DNA of 42,559 nt from assembly GCA_019634195.1 (NCBI GenBank), contig JAHQVV010000205.1:1-42559 (forward strand), written 5' to 3'. Every line of letters begins with the position of its first letter. The first letter of the stretch is position 1. The position numbers were made by a program, and so were the translations under genes. The notes under the pieces are model-generated. The model saw only the letters and a list, made by a program, of their open reading frames with translations, had not been told where the DNA came from and did no database searches. The stretch is from Phycisphaeraceae bacterium. Lineage in GTDB: Bacteria; Planctomycetota; Phycisphaerae; Phycisphaerales; Phycisphaeraceae. Positions 15,293-22,815 of the stretch are shown piece after piece.

Positions 15293-17308
15293 CTGGACAC
15301 GCGCGATCTCTTTGCGATGAAACAGCAGCAGGCCGATGAGCGCGGCGATGCCGGTCCAGATCAGGCCGATCTTCAGGGCGGCGTTGGCCACCGCGGCGTT
15401 GCTGATCACGTGGCCGTCGGACAGCGGCTGGTGCGTGTTGAACTGGCCGAAGGACGGGATAAGGAGCATGAAAGCCTCGCCGATGAGCCGGAGCAGGAGC
15501 TTGAAGGCGTCGTAGACCGCGCCGCTGCCGATCTGGCTGAAGAAGGTGCCGAACGTGCCGGTGATGACCTCCCAGCTGTTCTCACTGCGCGCGAAGCCGG
15601 CGTAGGAATCCAGCGACTCGCTGATCACCCCGCTGGCGGCGGCGGCGACGTAGACGATCAGCCCGAGCATCGCCGCGACGGGGAAGCTCAGCAGCGCCCC
15701 GGCCATCAACCCGACCATCGCCAGGAACGCCAGCTTGAGCCAGACGATCATCAGCGCCCGCGTGAGGTTGCCCCCGAACGAACCGACGCGGTAGAAGACC
15801 TCGATCACCGCGTCCTTGAAGTTGAAGCGCGTGGACTGCTGATCGAAACCGTCGCGGCGCTTCTCCGGGATCGCGATGTTGATCACCATCTCGCCGTCGG
15901 GGTTGATCAGGCCCGCGGGCACGGGCAACTCGTTGGCGATCTCGACGACCAGCTGTGTGCGCGGCGCGTCGGCGGTCGGTGCCGGCGGCGGGGGCCAGGG
16001 CCGGCCGTTCACTTTCAGCAGCACCTCGGTGTTCAGGTTCTCCGGCTTGGGGCTCGCCGCGGGCGTCAATGAAAGCTGGATCACCTCGCGCTCCAGGACC
16101 CGCACCACCCGGTCGCGCAGCTCGGCAGAGACCTTCGCCGCTGTCTCGTTGTCCAGGTCGCTGGGCCGGCCCATGGCTAAGTCCACGTAGGCTTGGGCTT
16201 GATCGCCTGTCAGCCCGGCGCCGTCCATCAGCATCTCCCGGCCCTGCGCCGCGGCACGCCGCGCCGCCGCGGCCGCCTCGCCAAGCCCCGTGATCACAAA
16301 GTCCTGGCTACCCCCGCCCGGCACGGTGTAGAAACGCGAGACCGTGTCGGAGACGATCTCCTGCTGCGCGTCGCCGGCCAGCATCGCAAACGATGTCCCC
16401 TCCGTGCCGAAGCGGCCCGGGACCGTGCGCTGCTTCTCCTCGAGCACGTTGGGGTACATCCGCTCCCACGTCGTGCCGACTGGGTCGGGCGTCTTTGCCA
16501 GACGAGCGGTCAGCACCTCCCGGTCCACGGCATAACGGTCCAGGTTGTTGAGTGCCGGGTTCTGCGCGATCGCCATCGTGAACCCGTACGTCGCGATCCC
16601 CGCCACGGCCAGCAGCACCGCGTTGAGCAGCACGATCCCCAGCCACTTGCCCAGCAGGTACTGCACCCGGCCAAGCGGCTTGGTCAGCGTCATGTGGATC
16701 TGCCGGGTCGCGATCTCCAGGCTCACCGTGCGCGCCGCCAGCAGCACCGTCATCAGCCCCAGCAGCACCGCGACGATCATGTTCGAGTACGTCAGGAACC
16801 GCTGGACCATGTACGTCACCCGGTCCTCGCTGCCAAAGATCAAAGGCAGCATCGGCAGCAAGACCAGCATCGCGATGATGAAGATCAACGCCACACCCAT
16901 CCGCAGCGACTCCTCCAGCATCGTCCGCGCCACGCCCAGCACCGGGTGCCCCGGCCGAAGGATCAGGCGCAGCAGGTTGATCCCGAGCAAGAACCCCAGC
17001 ACCGCGAGATAGCAGTACAGCGACGTCGTCCAGCCCGGTTCCCAATCGACCGCGAGGAACAGCAGGATCAGCAGGCCAAAGCCATAGCTCGTGATCACAA
17101 AGGTGTTGACACGCTTGACCCAAGGCACATCGCGCCAGTGGATCAAACCAAAGATGGTCCAGCCCTTAGAAAGAAGCCCACCAACAAAATTAGTCCAATA
17201 GGCAACGCCCATCGCGTCTTGCGCGCTGAAGAGCAGGGTCAAGCCTCCGAAGGCAAGGCCGATCCCCAGCCACACTGCCAGCCAAGTTTTCCAGGTGAGC
17301 TTGAACAT
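15287..17308 (-). CDS. ABC-2 type transporter permease with large extracytoplasmic domain
   Basis: Integral membrane subunit (673 aa) with at least ten hydrophobic segments: a first group at about residues 10-230 and a second at about 520-665, separated by a roughly 270-residue soluble region that contains VPGGGSQDFVITGLGEAAAAAR and a beta-rich part (LLKVNGRPWPPPP...). The conserved loop TLTKPLGRVQYLLGKWLGI matches the coupling region of ABC-2 permeases. It follows the ATPase gene at 17443-18696 (135 nt gap filled by palindromic repeat family G) and precedes the 738-aa anchored protein, so the three likely form one system. The last two codons lie in a family A repeat. Substrate is unknown; gliding-type or export systems with the same layout are possible. 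Confidence 0.87.
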   Translation of the reverse strand: MFKLTWKTWLAVWLGIGLAFGGLTLLFSAQDAMGVAYWTNFVGGLLSKGWTIFGLIHWRDVPWVKRVNTFVITSYGFGLLILLFLAVDWEPGWTTSLYCYLAVLGFLLGINLLRLILRPGHPVLGVARTMLEESLRMGVALIFIIAMLVLLPMLPLIFGSEDRVTYMVQRFLTYSNMIVAVLLGLMTVLLAARTVSLEIATRQIHMTLTKPLGRVQYLLGKWLGIVLLNAVLLAVAGIATYGFTMAIAQNPALNNLDRYAVDREVLTARLAKTPDPVGTTWERMYPNVLEEKQRTVPGRFGTEGTSFAMLAGDAQQEIVSDTVSRFYTVPGGGSQDFVITGLGEAAAAARRAAAQGREMLMDGAGLTGDQAQAYVDLAMGRPSDLDNETAAKVSAELRDRVVRVLEREVIQLSLTPAASPKPENLNTEVLLKVNGRPWPPPPAPTADAPRTQLVVEIANELPVPAGLINPDGEMVINIAIPEKRRDGFDQQSTRFNFKDAVIEVFYRVGSFGGNLTRALMIVWLKLAFLAMVGLMAGALLSFPVAAMLGLIVYVAAAASGVISESLDSYAGFARSENSWEVITGTFGTFFSQIGSGAVYDAFKLLLRLIGEAFMLLIPSFGQFNTHQPLSDGHVISNAAVANAALKIGLIWTGIAALIGLLLFHRKEIARVQV

Positions 17309-17334
17309 GCGAGAGTCGGGCGGTTCTTTCTTCT

Positions 17335-17430
17335 ATAGCCCCGGGCGGGAGCCCGGGGTGCGCGTGTGTCGCTGGTCGCGAGCGTGTTGTTTCGTTTACA
17401 TCGATGCTCCGGGCTCGGGCCCGGTGCTAT
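17335..17430. repeat. Palindromic repeat, family G (inverted pair)
   Basis: Two homologous palindromes in opposite orientation: CCCCGGGC-GGGA-GCCCGGGG at 17339-17358 and a diverged copy at about 17406-17430. Each outer edge reads ATAGC followed by a CCGGGC core when read inwards, so the whole 96-bp segment is itself an inverted repeat. It fills the gap between the ATPase and permease genes of the ABC operon. Confidence 0.75.
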
Positions 17431-17442
17431 TGAGCGATCGGA

Positions 17443-18696
17443 TCAGCCGCTGAGGAGGTCGTCGATGACGCCGCTGTCCGCGTCGGGTTTAGAGCCGGTC
17501 GGCTTGGAAGGCGGGGGAGGTGTCTTGGGTTTCTCGGGTTCGGCAGGCTTCTCGCCGGTTAGGCCGGCCAGCACGTTGTCGGCCTCGGTCGGGGGCGGGG
17601 GCGGCGCGGGGATCGGCTCGGCGACGTCCTCTGCCGACGCGGCGGGCTTGTCCGGCTCACCACTGACCAGTGACTCGATCAGCACCTCCCGCTGCTGCTC
17701 AACCCGCTGCTCGGCAGACACCTCGCCTTCCTCGCCCTGCAAAAACGCCGCGACATCGCGGCCCGACCGGGCCCCGAACGTCTGCAAGCCTTCCTTCTGC
17801 GCCTCGTCCACCATCTCCAAGAACACCTGCTCGAGCGTACGACGCGGGTGGTCCAGCGCAACATCCGTCACGCCCAGCTTCTCAAGCGCCGCGACAATCT
17901 GCTCGTCGCTGACCTGTGCCAGGGCGCCGGTCGTGATCGTGGTCTTGTCTTGGACCTGCAAGAGCCCGTCGAGCTGCCCCTCGCGGCGGATCTTCCCGCC
18001 GAACATCATCGCCACGCGGTCGCACACGTCCTGCACATCCGCAAGCAGGTGCGAGCACAGCAGGATCGTCTTGCCACGGTCGCGCAGCTGGCGGATGACC
18101 TTCTTCACGTCGTCCGTCGCGATCGGGTCCATGCCCGAGGTCGGCTCATCGAGGATCAAGAACTCCGGGTCGTTGATCAGCGCCTGCGCCAGCCCGACCT
18201 TCCGCATCATGCCCTTAGAGAACTCGCCAACGGGGCGGTTGGCCGCGTGCTCGAGCCCGACCATGTCCAGCAGCATCGCGATGCGCTTCTTGCGCGTCGA
18301 GCGGTTCAGGTGGAACAGCTTGGCGTAGTACTCGAGCGTCTCGACGGGCGTGAGGAACCTGTAGAGGTAGGTCTCCTCGGGCAGGTAGCCGATACGTTTC
18401 TTGGTGCTGACGTCGCGGGGCAGGTTGCCGAACACCGCGAGCTTGCCGCCGCTGGGGTGCAAGAGGCCCAAGATCATCTTGATGGTGGTGGATTTGCCCG
18501 AGCCGTTGGGGCCCAGCAGGCCGAAGACCTCGCCGCGTAGGATCTCAAAGTCGATGGCGTCGACCGCGCGGACCTTGTCGCGCAGCCAGAAGTCCTTGAA
18601 GATCTTGGTCAGCCCGAGCGCCTTGACGACGATATCGTCGGTCGGAGCACCGGCGGGGTCACGTCCGGAGGCGGGGGTGGTCTGGGCCTGGGTCAT
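17443..18696 (-). CDS. ABC transporter ATP-binding protein with Pro-rich tail
   Basis: ATPase subunit of an ABC-2 exporter. Walker A GPNGSGKS is at residues 62-69, followed by the Q-loop, the signature FSKGMMRKVGLAQAL, Walker B FLILDEPTSGMDP and the H-loop LLCSHLLADV. The ATPase part ends near residue 300; after it comes a DUF4162-like helical segment and then about 100 residues rich in Pro, Ala and Glu that are probably disordered. This tail is longer than in usual ABC-2 ATPases (about 300 aa). It is the first gene of a leftward unit with the permease and the 738-aa protein. A short family F palindrome lies upstream at 18743-18771. Confidence 0.93.
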   Translation of the reverse strand: MTQAQTTPASGRDPAGAPTDDIVVKALGLTKIFKDFWLRDKVRAVDAIDFEILRGEVFGLLGPNGSGKSTTIKMILGLLHPSGGKLAVFGNLPRDVSTKKRIGYLPEETYLYRFLTPVETLEYYAKLFHLNRSTRKKRIAMLLDMVGLEHAANRPVGEFSKGMMRKVGLAQALINDPEFLILDEPTSGMDPIATDDVKKVIRQLRDRGKTILLCSHLLADVQDVCDRVAMMFGGKIRREGQLDGLLQVQDKTTITTGALAQVSDEQIVAALEKLGVTDVALDHPRRTLEQVFLEMVDEAQKEGLQTFGARSGRDVAAFLQGEEGEVSAEQRVEQQREVLIESLVSGEPDKPAASAEDVAEPIPAPPPPPTEADNVLAGLTGEKPAEPEKPKTPPPPSKPTGSKPDADSGVIDDLLSG

Positions 18697-18742
18697 GGCC
18701 CAATTCTATACGCCCAAGACCGCTTGGGGGTGCGGAGTTGAT

Positions 18743-18771
18743 GGTGGGGCGGGCTGGAAGCCTGTCCCACC
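18743..18771. repeat. Short palindromic repeat, family F (copy 2)
   Basis: GGTGGGGCGGGCT pairs with AGCCTGTCCCACC around GGA, with two mismatches. It shares the core and CCCACC flank with the copy at 34-56. It lies between the pseudopilin 3' end and the ABC ATPase start. Confidence 0.6.
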
Positions 18772-18778
18772 GAAGAAC

Positions 18779-19231
18779 TCACCACACCCGGCGTTCGGCC
18801 GAGTCGTTGGGTGCGATGTGGCCCGTGGTCTCGTCGTAGTACCAGGCGGACGAGCCGACCACGCCGCTGCCGATCGGGATCGTGTCGGTGTATGGGTTGC
18901 GGGGCATCTTCGGTAGGTACGGGCCCAAGCGGTAGCCCGCGGTGCCGATGGCGGCGGTCGCCCCGGCCTGGTCGCTGACCAGGGTCATCTGGTCGATGAA
19001 GTTGGCCAGAGTCGGGTAGCTGCCGTTGTGCTCCTGGCGATAGAGCTCGATCTGCTGACGCATCCGCATGAGGTTCTGCTTCATCGCCGACTCTTTGGAC
19101 TCATCCGCCGCGTCCGAGAACTGCGGCAGGACGATCCCGGCGAGGATCCCCAGGATCACAACCACGATCAGGATCTCGACAAGCGTAAAGGCCCGGCGGC
19201 GGGCGTCAGAAAGGCGGGGCAAGGCGGTCAT
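18779..19231 (-). CDS. Type II secretion/type IV pseudopilin (GspG-like)
   Basis: Prepilin-like protein of 150 aa. Start at 19231 puts the type III signal RRRAFTLVEILIVVVILGILAG close to the N-terminus: the basic leader of 14 residues is cut by prepilin peptidase before F15, with A14 in place of the usual Gly and E19 at mature position 5. The hydrophobic helix is followed by a stalk (QNLMRMRQQIELYRQEHNGSYPTL) and a small C-terminal domain ending PNPYTDT...WYYDETTGHIAPN, close to GspG major pseudopilins. No other secretion genes are near. It may be part of a dispersed pseudopilin set, frequent in planctomycetes. The upstream ATG at 19282 would add residues with no signal-like pattern. Confidence 0.88.
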   Translation of the reverse strand: MTALPRLSDARRRAFTLVEILIVVVILGILAGIVLPQFSDAADESKESAMKQNLMRMRQQIELYRQEHNGSYPTLANFIDQMTLVSDQAGATAAIGTAGYRLGPYLPKMPRNPYTDTIPIGSGVVGSSAWYYDETTGHIAPNDSAERRVW

Positions 19232-19387
19232 GGCGTGGGTCCAGTCGGGTGCGCCCGTGGCCCGGCGGCAGGCCGGCTCCACAAGGCAGGTACTCCCTCA
19301 ATCTCGGATTCAACACCCCCCCCAACAAGGCGAACCCCTGAATCGGCTGTGAATCCCGCGAAAGTTGGGCGGTTATAACGGCTGGGC

Positions 19388-19429
19388 AAAAAACAGCCGG
19401 CTCACACCTCAAAGAAGTGTGAGCCGGCT
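19388..19429 (-). terminator. Rho-independent terminator of the spondin-domain gene
   Basis: Perfect 13-bp stem (AGCCGGCTCACAC at 19395-19407 with GTGTGAGCCGGCT at 19417-19429), and on the minus strand a run of six T follows (19388-19393 read as A on the plus strand). It lies 36 nt after the stop of the minus-strand gene at 19466. Confidence 0.9.
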
Positions 19430-19465
19430 AGATAAAGATTGATGTCTCCCGCAGCGGGATGCGGT

Positions 19466-20359
19466 TTATGCACGCCTTCTTCGACGAAGCATCACCAGGC
19501 CACCAAGGCCGATCGCCGCGAGCGAGCCCGGCTCGGGCACAACACGGATCGTGACCTGTGCGAGCCCATTGGGGTAAAGGTCGCCGCGGTTAAAATCGAT
19601 CAGTGCGGCAGCAGGGTTGGTGTCCAGGTCTGCTGGGCTGTTGAGGAATCCGCCGTAGGGGATGCCATCGATATTGCGGACCACGCCGTTCTCATCAACA
19701 CCATCGTTGGGCCCACTCTGACCGCCGACGATGTTGAGTTGTGGGAACAGGCCGTTGCCTGGACCCGTGCCGAAATCGTTGACCTCGGTACCCGCGTCAT
19801 TGACGGTCTGGCCAATAAAGAAGGTGATCTCTGAGCCAGACGGCGCGTTGTAGAGGGAGCTGAGATCGTGGGCGAACGCGCTGCCATTGGCAATGAAATA
19901 GTCGCTCGATGGCAAGACCATCGAGGCGTATGAGAAGTACCGGTTGCTGCCGTTGGCATCGATCGAAAACAGCTGGGAGACGGTCTCACCCGGGGCGATC
20001 GGCGGCGGGCCAGTCGGGCTCGCGATCGTGCCATCGACTCGGCCGGCCGTCTGGCTGGTCAGGACGCGGGCATTGCTGCCGCTATCGACATACGTGTACC
20101 CACCGAGGAAATCAGCGCTGAGCACGGCGGTATTGCCGTCTTCTGCGACGCGCTCTAAACCTTCTTGCACCGCCAGACCGCCGTTGTAGCTATCGAAACT
20201 GCCGTCCTGGAACCCGACCCACAGCGGGGTGATATAGACCCCGCCGGCTGGGCCGACGTTCGTGACCTCGACCTGAACATCCAAGGCGTGTGAACCAACT
20301 GCTGTGCCAACCGCGGCGACACCCGCCAAAGCCAAACGAGAGCAAGACACCAAACGCAT
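19466..20359 (-). CDS. Spondin-domain PEP-CTERM protein
   Basis: Exported surface protein of 297 aa. Start at 20359 opens a signal peptide (residues 1-26, ending SHALD). A spondin_N domain follows (about 27-200): VEVTNVGPAGGVYITPLWVGF..., GLAVQEGLERVAEDGNTAVL, then PPPIAPGETVSQLFSID and MVLPSSDYFIANG, which are the conserved blocks of secreted bacterial spondin-like proteins. The C-terminus has the PEP-CTERM sorting signal: VPEPGSLAAIGLGGLVML followed by RRRRR, recognised by exosortase and anchored or released at the envelope. It lies directly downstream of the ECF sigma and zinc anti-sigma genes and has its own strong terminator, so it may be a target of that sigma factor, though this is not shown. 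Confidence 0.88.
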   Translation of the reverse strand: MRLVSCSRLALAGVAAVGTAVGSHALDVQVEVTNVGPAGGVYITPLWVGFQDGSFDSYNGGLAVQEGLERVAEDGNTAVLSADFLGGYTYVDSGSNARVLTSQTAGRVDGTIASPTGPPPIAPGETVSQLFSIDANGSNRYFSYASMVLPSSDYFIANGSAFAHDLSSLYNAPSGSEITFFIGQTVNDAGTEVNDFGTGPGNGLFPQLNIVGGQSGPNDGVDENGVVRNIDGIPYGGFLNSPADLDTNPAAALIDFNRGDLYPNGLAQVTIRVVPEPGSLAAIGLGGLVMLRRRRRA

Positions 20360-20492
20360 ACTCAAACTCCATTTTTGATCGCCGATGGACACCCACCGGC
20401 ACACAACCTCGGCAACCCCGCACATTGCAGAGATAGCAAACCGAAATTCGCAGGTATGTCGCTTGACCCCCAGAATGATTACACAAAAAGAA

Positions 20493-20777
20493 TTAACTAT
20501 TTTTCAGTGTCTGCTGAATCCGCTCGCGGCCCTCGCTGGGCATACGGCTCGCCTGGGGCGCCTCACCCGCCCGGATCCGCTTGGCGATCTGACGCAGCAG
20601 GCTCAACTGCCGCCGCATTCGCCGGCAGCCTCTGCAAGACAACATGTGCAGACGCAGCGCAACCCGCTCATACCGCATTAGGTCGCGCTCCTGGCTATCA
20701 GAGACCAGCCGTGACGACTGATCACAAGACAGTGCCAGGATCGTTTTGACTTTTTTTACAAATGAATGGCGCATCAC
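20493..20777 (-). CDS. Zinc-finger anti-sigma factor-like protein
   Basis: 94-aa soluble protein with the pattern C18, H44, C48, C51 (HMLSCRGC), which is the ligand set of zinc anti-sigma (zf-HC2/ZAS) domains. These bind an ECF sigma factor and release it on a redox or other signal. No transmembrane helix is present, so it would be a soluble ZAS protein. It starts 25 nt after the sigma factor stop on the same strand, which is the usual arrangement of a cognate pair. A second ATG at 20774 is equally possible. The C-terminal part is basic and helical. Confidence 0.72.
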   Translation of the reverse strand: MMRHSFVKKVKTILALSCDQSSRLVSDSQERDLMRYERVALRLHMLSCRGCRRMRRQLSLLRQIAKRIRAGEAPQASRMPSEGRERIQQTLKNS

Positions 20778-20802
20778 AGGTTTCTGGCAAGGCTAGTCGC
20801 GG

Positions 20803-21387
20803 TCACGATTCAAACCAGTTTTTTTCTAAGCACTCCCGGAGCGCGAGACGGGCTCTGTGCAGTCTTACCGACAGGTTGGTCGAACTGATCTCCAAAACAT
20901 TACAAGATTCTTCTACGCTCAGGCCCTCAAGCTCCCGGAGGATATACGCCTCACTTAGCGCCTGGGGCAATCGTCGCCGGCAAGCATCATAGGCTTCCCA
21001 GAACTCTCTTTGCTCATAGACAGACGCCGGGTCGTCCTTCCATTCGCATGGCTGTTTCGCCCACCGGCCCCGTTTGTTGAACAACCCGAGCGTCCCCTGA
21101 TTTTTTTCGCGCGTATCCGCCTTTAAGTCATCGTCACGCTTGGCTTTACGGAAATGATCCAGCACCTTGTGACGAAGGATACCGACCAGCCACGTCCGCT
21201 CCTGGGAACGCTCTTGAAACGTATCCGCGTTCCGCAAAGCGGCGAGCAACGCTTCTTGCACCAAGTCCTCGGCGACATCCGGCCGGCGGACACGCGACAA
21301 CGCGTAAGCGTACAGGGCGTCGCCGTGCCGATTCAGCCAATCCGAGGGATCAGAGGCCTTTAACTCATACCCTTGACCCAAGCTCAA
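20803..21387 (-). CDS. ECF RNA polymerase sigma factor
   Basis: Extracytoplasmic-function sigma-70 factor of 194 aa. Region 2 is seen as HGDALYAYALSRVRRPDVAEDLVQEALLAAL (about 21-51) with the core-binding DLVQE, and the -10-reading segment with ERSQERTWLVGILRHKVLDHFRK. A linker of about 50 residues (KNQGTLGLFNKRGRW...) is longer than usual, and region 4 (LPQALSEAYILRELEGLSVEESCNVLEISSTNLSVRLHRARLALRECL) ends the protein as a helix-turn-helix. It is followed by the zinc anti-sigma gene and then by the spondin PEP-CTERM gene. Its target promoters cannot be derived from one window. Confidence 0.93.
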   Translation of the reverse strand: MSLGQGYELKASDPSDWLNRHGDALYAYALSRVRRPDVAEDLVQEALLAALRNADTFQERSQERTWLVGILRHKVLDHFRKAKRDDDLKADTREKNQGTLGLFNKRGRWAKQPCEWKDDPASVYEQREFWEAYDACRRRLPQALSEAYILRELEGLSVEESCNVLEISSTNLSVRLHRARLALRECLEKNWFES

Positions 21388-21602
21388 CCTCCACTAAAGC
21401 CAGCAATACCCTCGCTTACACCCATCACAAACGGGCGGAGGGCCTCTGACACACAGGCAAATGACTGATAGACGGGATTTATTCCCGGCCCTAAAAACTT
21501 GGCCATGACGCATGGGTGGCTAGGCCGTACTTGCGTCCCAGGCCACTCTTTGGCACAATACCCGGCTCGAAATCGCAACCCCGCCGACGAAAGGCAACCT
21601 CG

Positions 21603-21806
21603 ATGGCTATCCGTATCAAGGCACGCAATGGTGAATCCGCTGAGCAGATGCTCCGCCGCTTCAAGAAGCTCTGTGAAAAAGAAGGGCTGACCAAGGAAAT
21701 CAAGAAGCGCGCCTACTACGAGAAGCCCTCCGAGCGCAAGCAACGCGCCCTCCGCAAGCAGGTCAAGACCACCGCGGGCCCGGCGCGCGGCCCACGCCGC
21801 AAGTAA
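21603..21806 (+). CDS. rpsU: 30S ribosomal protein S21
   Basis: Small basic ribosomal protein (67 aa) of the 30S platform near the 3' end of 16S rRNA, involved in initiation. The N-terminus MAIRIKARNGESAEQMLRRFKKLCEKEG and the centre KRAYYEKPSERKQRAL are diagnostic for S21. Start at ATG 21603 follows a GAAAGG Shine-Dalgarno; an upstream in-frame start at 21516 is not needed. It is a single-gene unit: a clear intrinsic terminator follows 27 nt after the stop. In many bacteria rpsU adjoins dnaG and rpoD; that is not the case here. Confidence 0.96.
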   Translation: MAIRIKARNGESAEQMLRRFKKLCEKEGLTKEIKKRAYYEKPSERKQRALRKQVKTTAGPARGPRRK

Positions 21807-21833
21807 GCGTCAGACAACTACTGCATACACGAA

Positions 21834-21861
21834 GCCCACGGATTACATCCGTGGGCTTTTT
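21834..21861 (+). terminator. Rho-independent terminator of rpsU
   Basis: GCCCACGGAT (21834-21843) pairs with ATCCGTGGGC (21847-21856) around TAC, followed by TTTTT. Strong stem, 3-nt loop. It also sits before the convergent pterin dehydratase stop at 21871. Confidence 0.93.
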
Positions 21862-21870
21862 CAAACCGCT

Positions 21871-22161
21871 TCATACCCACGCGATCCGCTCGATCTCGCC
21901 CGCCAGCGCAACATCCTTCTGAGTCACCTTCCCGCCCGCGTCGTGCGTGTTCAGTGAAACCGTCACCGCCGAATAGACATTAAACAATTCCGGGTGGTGG
22001 TTTGCCGCCTCCGCTTCGAAGCCGATGCGGACGATAAACGCAAGCGCCTCGCGGAAGCTGTTGAACTTGTAGGTCTTGGTCAGCTTGTCGTCGGCGTACG
22101 ACCAGCCGGGCAGGTCCGAGAGGGCGGCATTGATCGCGTCGTTGGCTAAAGGTGTCGACAT
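21871..22161 (-). CDS. 4a-hydroxytetrahydrobiopterin dehydratase (PCD/DCoH)
   Basis: 96-aa enzyme that dehydrates pterin-4a-carbinolamine to recycle tetrahydropterin after aromatic amino acid hydroxylation. The family pattern is intact: EAANHHPELFNVYSAVTVSLNTHDAGG, with the paired His, Pro-Glu, Tyr and His-Asp residues, and TQKDVALAGEIERI at the C-terminus. Start at ATG 22161 is supported by AAGGAG 8 nt upstream; the longer frame up to 22308 runs into the family A repeat. No hydroxylase gene is in the window, so the physiological role is open; many bacterial PCDs have no known partner. Confidence 0.93.
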   Translation of the reverse strand: MSTPLANDAINAALSDLPGWSYADDKLTKTYKFNSFREALAFIVRIGFEAEAANHHPELFNVYSAVTVSLNTHDAGGKVTQKDVALAGEIERIAWV

Positions 22162-22199
22162 CGGAGTCTCCTTAGGATGAGGTGAATCATCATAGCGCG

Positions 22200-22278
22200 G
22201 TGTAGCGGGTGACGCGCAGCGTCCCCCGCGGATCATGCCAAACGCGTCGAACGGGGCGCTCCGCGTCACCCGCCACAC
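22200..22278. repeat. Palindromic repeat, family A (copy 3)
   Basis: Arms from 22200 and to 22278 pair over about 26 nt with few mismatches and begin GTGTAGCGGG / CCCGCCACAC. The loop differs from those of copies 1 and 2. It lies 38 nt upstream of the pterin dehydratase start. Confidence 0.82.
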
Positions 22279-22369
22279 CGCACGCCAACACCGCCTTGCC
22301 ACGCGCATAAAACAGGCGCAGCGCCCCCGCGCCGCGCCCGCGTGTTGTAGTCACGTACATCCAGCCGGC

Positions 22370-22633
22370 TTAAGCCAGCACCGGTTCACCGCCCGACACC
22401 CCGGCCAGCTCGGCGTCGTCGTGATCGACGTTGCCGAGGCTGACCGTTGGGGCGTAGAGCAGCTTGTGGACCGCATCGATGTGGGCCTGGCCGTAACGCC
22501 GGTGCCCACCGGGGGTGCGGTGTGCCGGGGGGATGAGCCCTGCGCGCTCCCAATTGCGCAGCGACTCGGCCGACACGTTGAACCGGCGCGTCAAGACGCC
22601 GATGCTGAAGGTCCGCGTTTCCAAACTGGCCAT
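22370..22633 (-). CDS. Small MerR-type DNA-binding protein
   Basis: 87-aa protein with one MerR-like winged helix: FSIGVLTRRFNVSAESLRNWERAGLIPPAHRTPGGHRRY, followed by the wing and a short C-terminus (about 30 residues) without the usual long coiled-coil dimerisation helix or a sensor domain. It could be an excisionase-like or accessory DNA-binding factor. Start at ATG 22633 has AAGGAGG 6 nt upstream, which is strong support for expression. A family B palindrome lies between its upstream side and the ABC permease stop. No cognate target is seen. Confidence 0.85.
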   Translation of the reverse strand: MASLETRTFSIGVLTRRFNVSAESLRNWERAGLIPPAHRTPGGHRRYGQAHIDAVHKLLYAPTVSLGNVDHDDAELAGVSGGEPVLA

Positions 22634-22702
22634 GACTGGCCTCCTTACGCTGCGTCAAGAGCAAGAAAGGCTGAAACCACAAACCGGTTTGTTATTTAAA
22701 AA

Positions 22703-22797
22703 GTAGGACAGGCATTCCTGCCTGTCACAAGGCCGAAGGCCTTATGTACGTTTGGTTTTCGGCTACGCCGACTGACAGGCACGAATGCCTGTCCTAC
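22703..22797. repeat. Palindromic repeat, family B
   Basis: Arms 22703-22727 and 22773-22797 pair over 25 nt with one mismatch; each arm is itself nearly palindromic (GACAGGCATTC and its complement). The loop of about 45 nt is not conserved with other families. It lies 18 nt after the 3' end of the ABC permease at 22816 and before the MerR-type gene. Confidence 0.85.
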
Positions 22798-22815
22798 CTG
22801 TCGAATAGATAAGAC

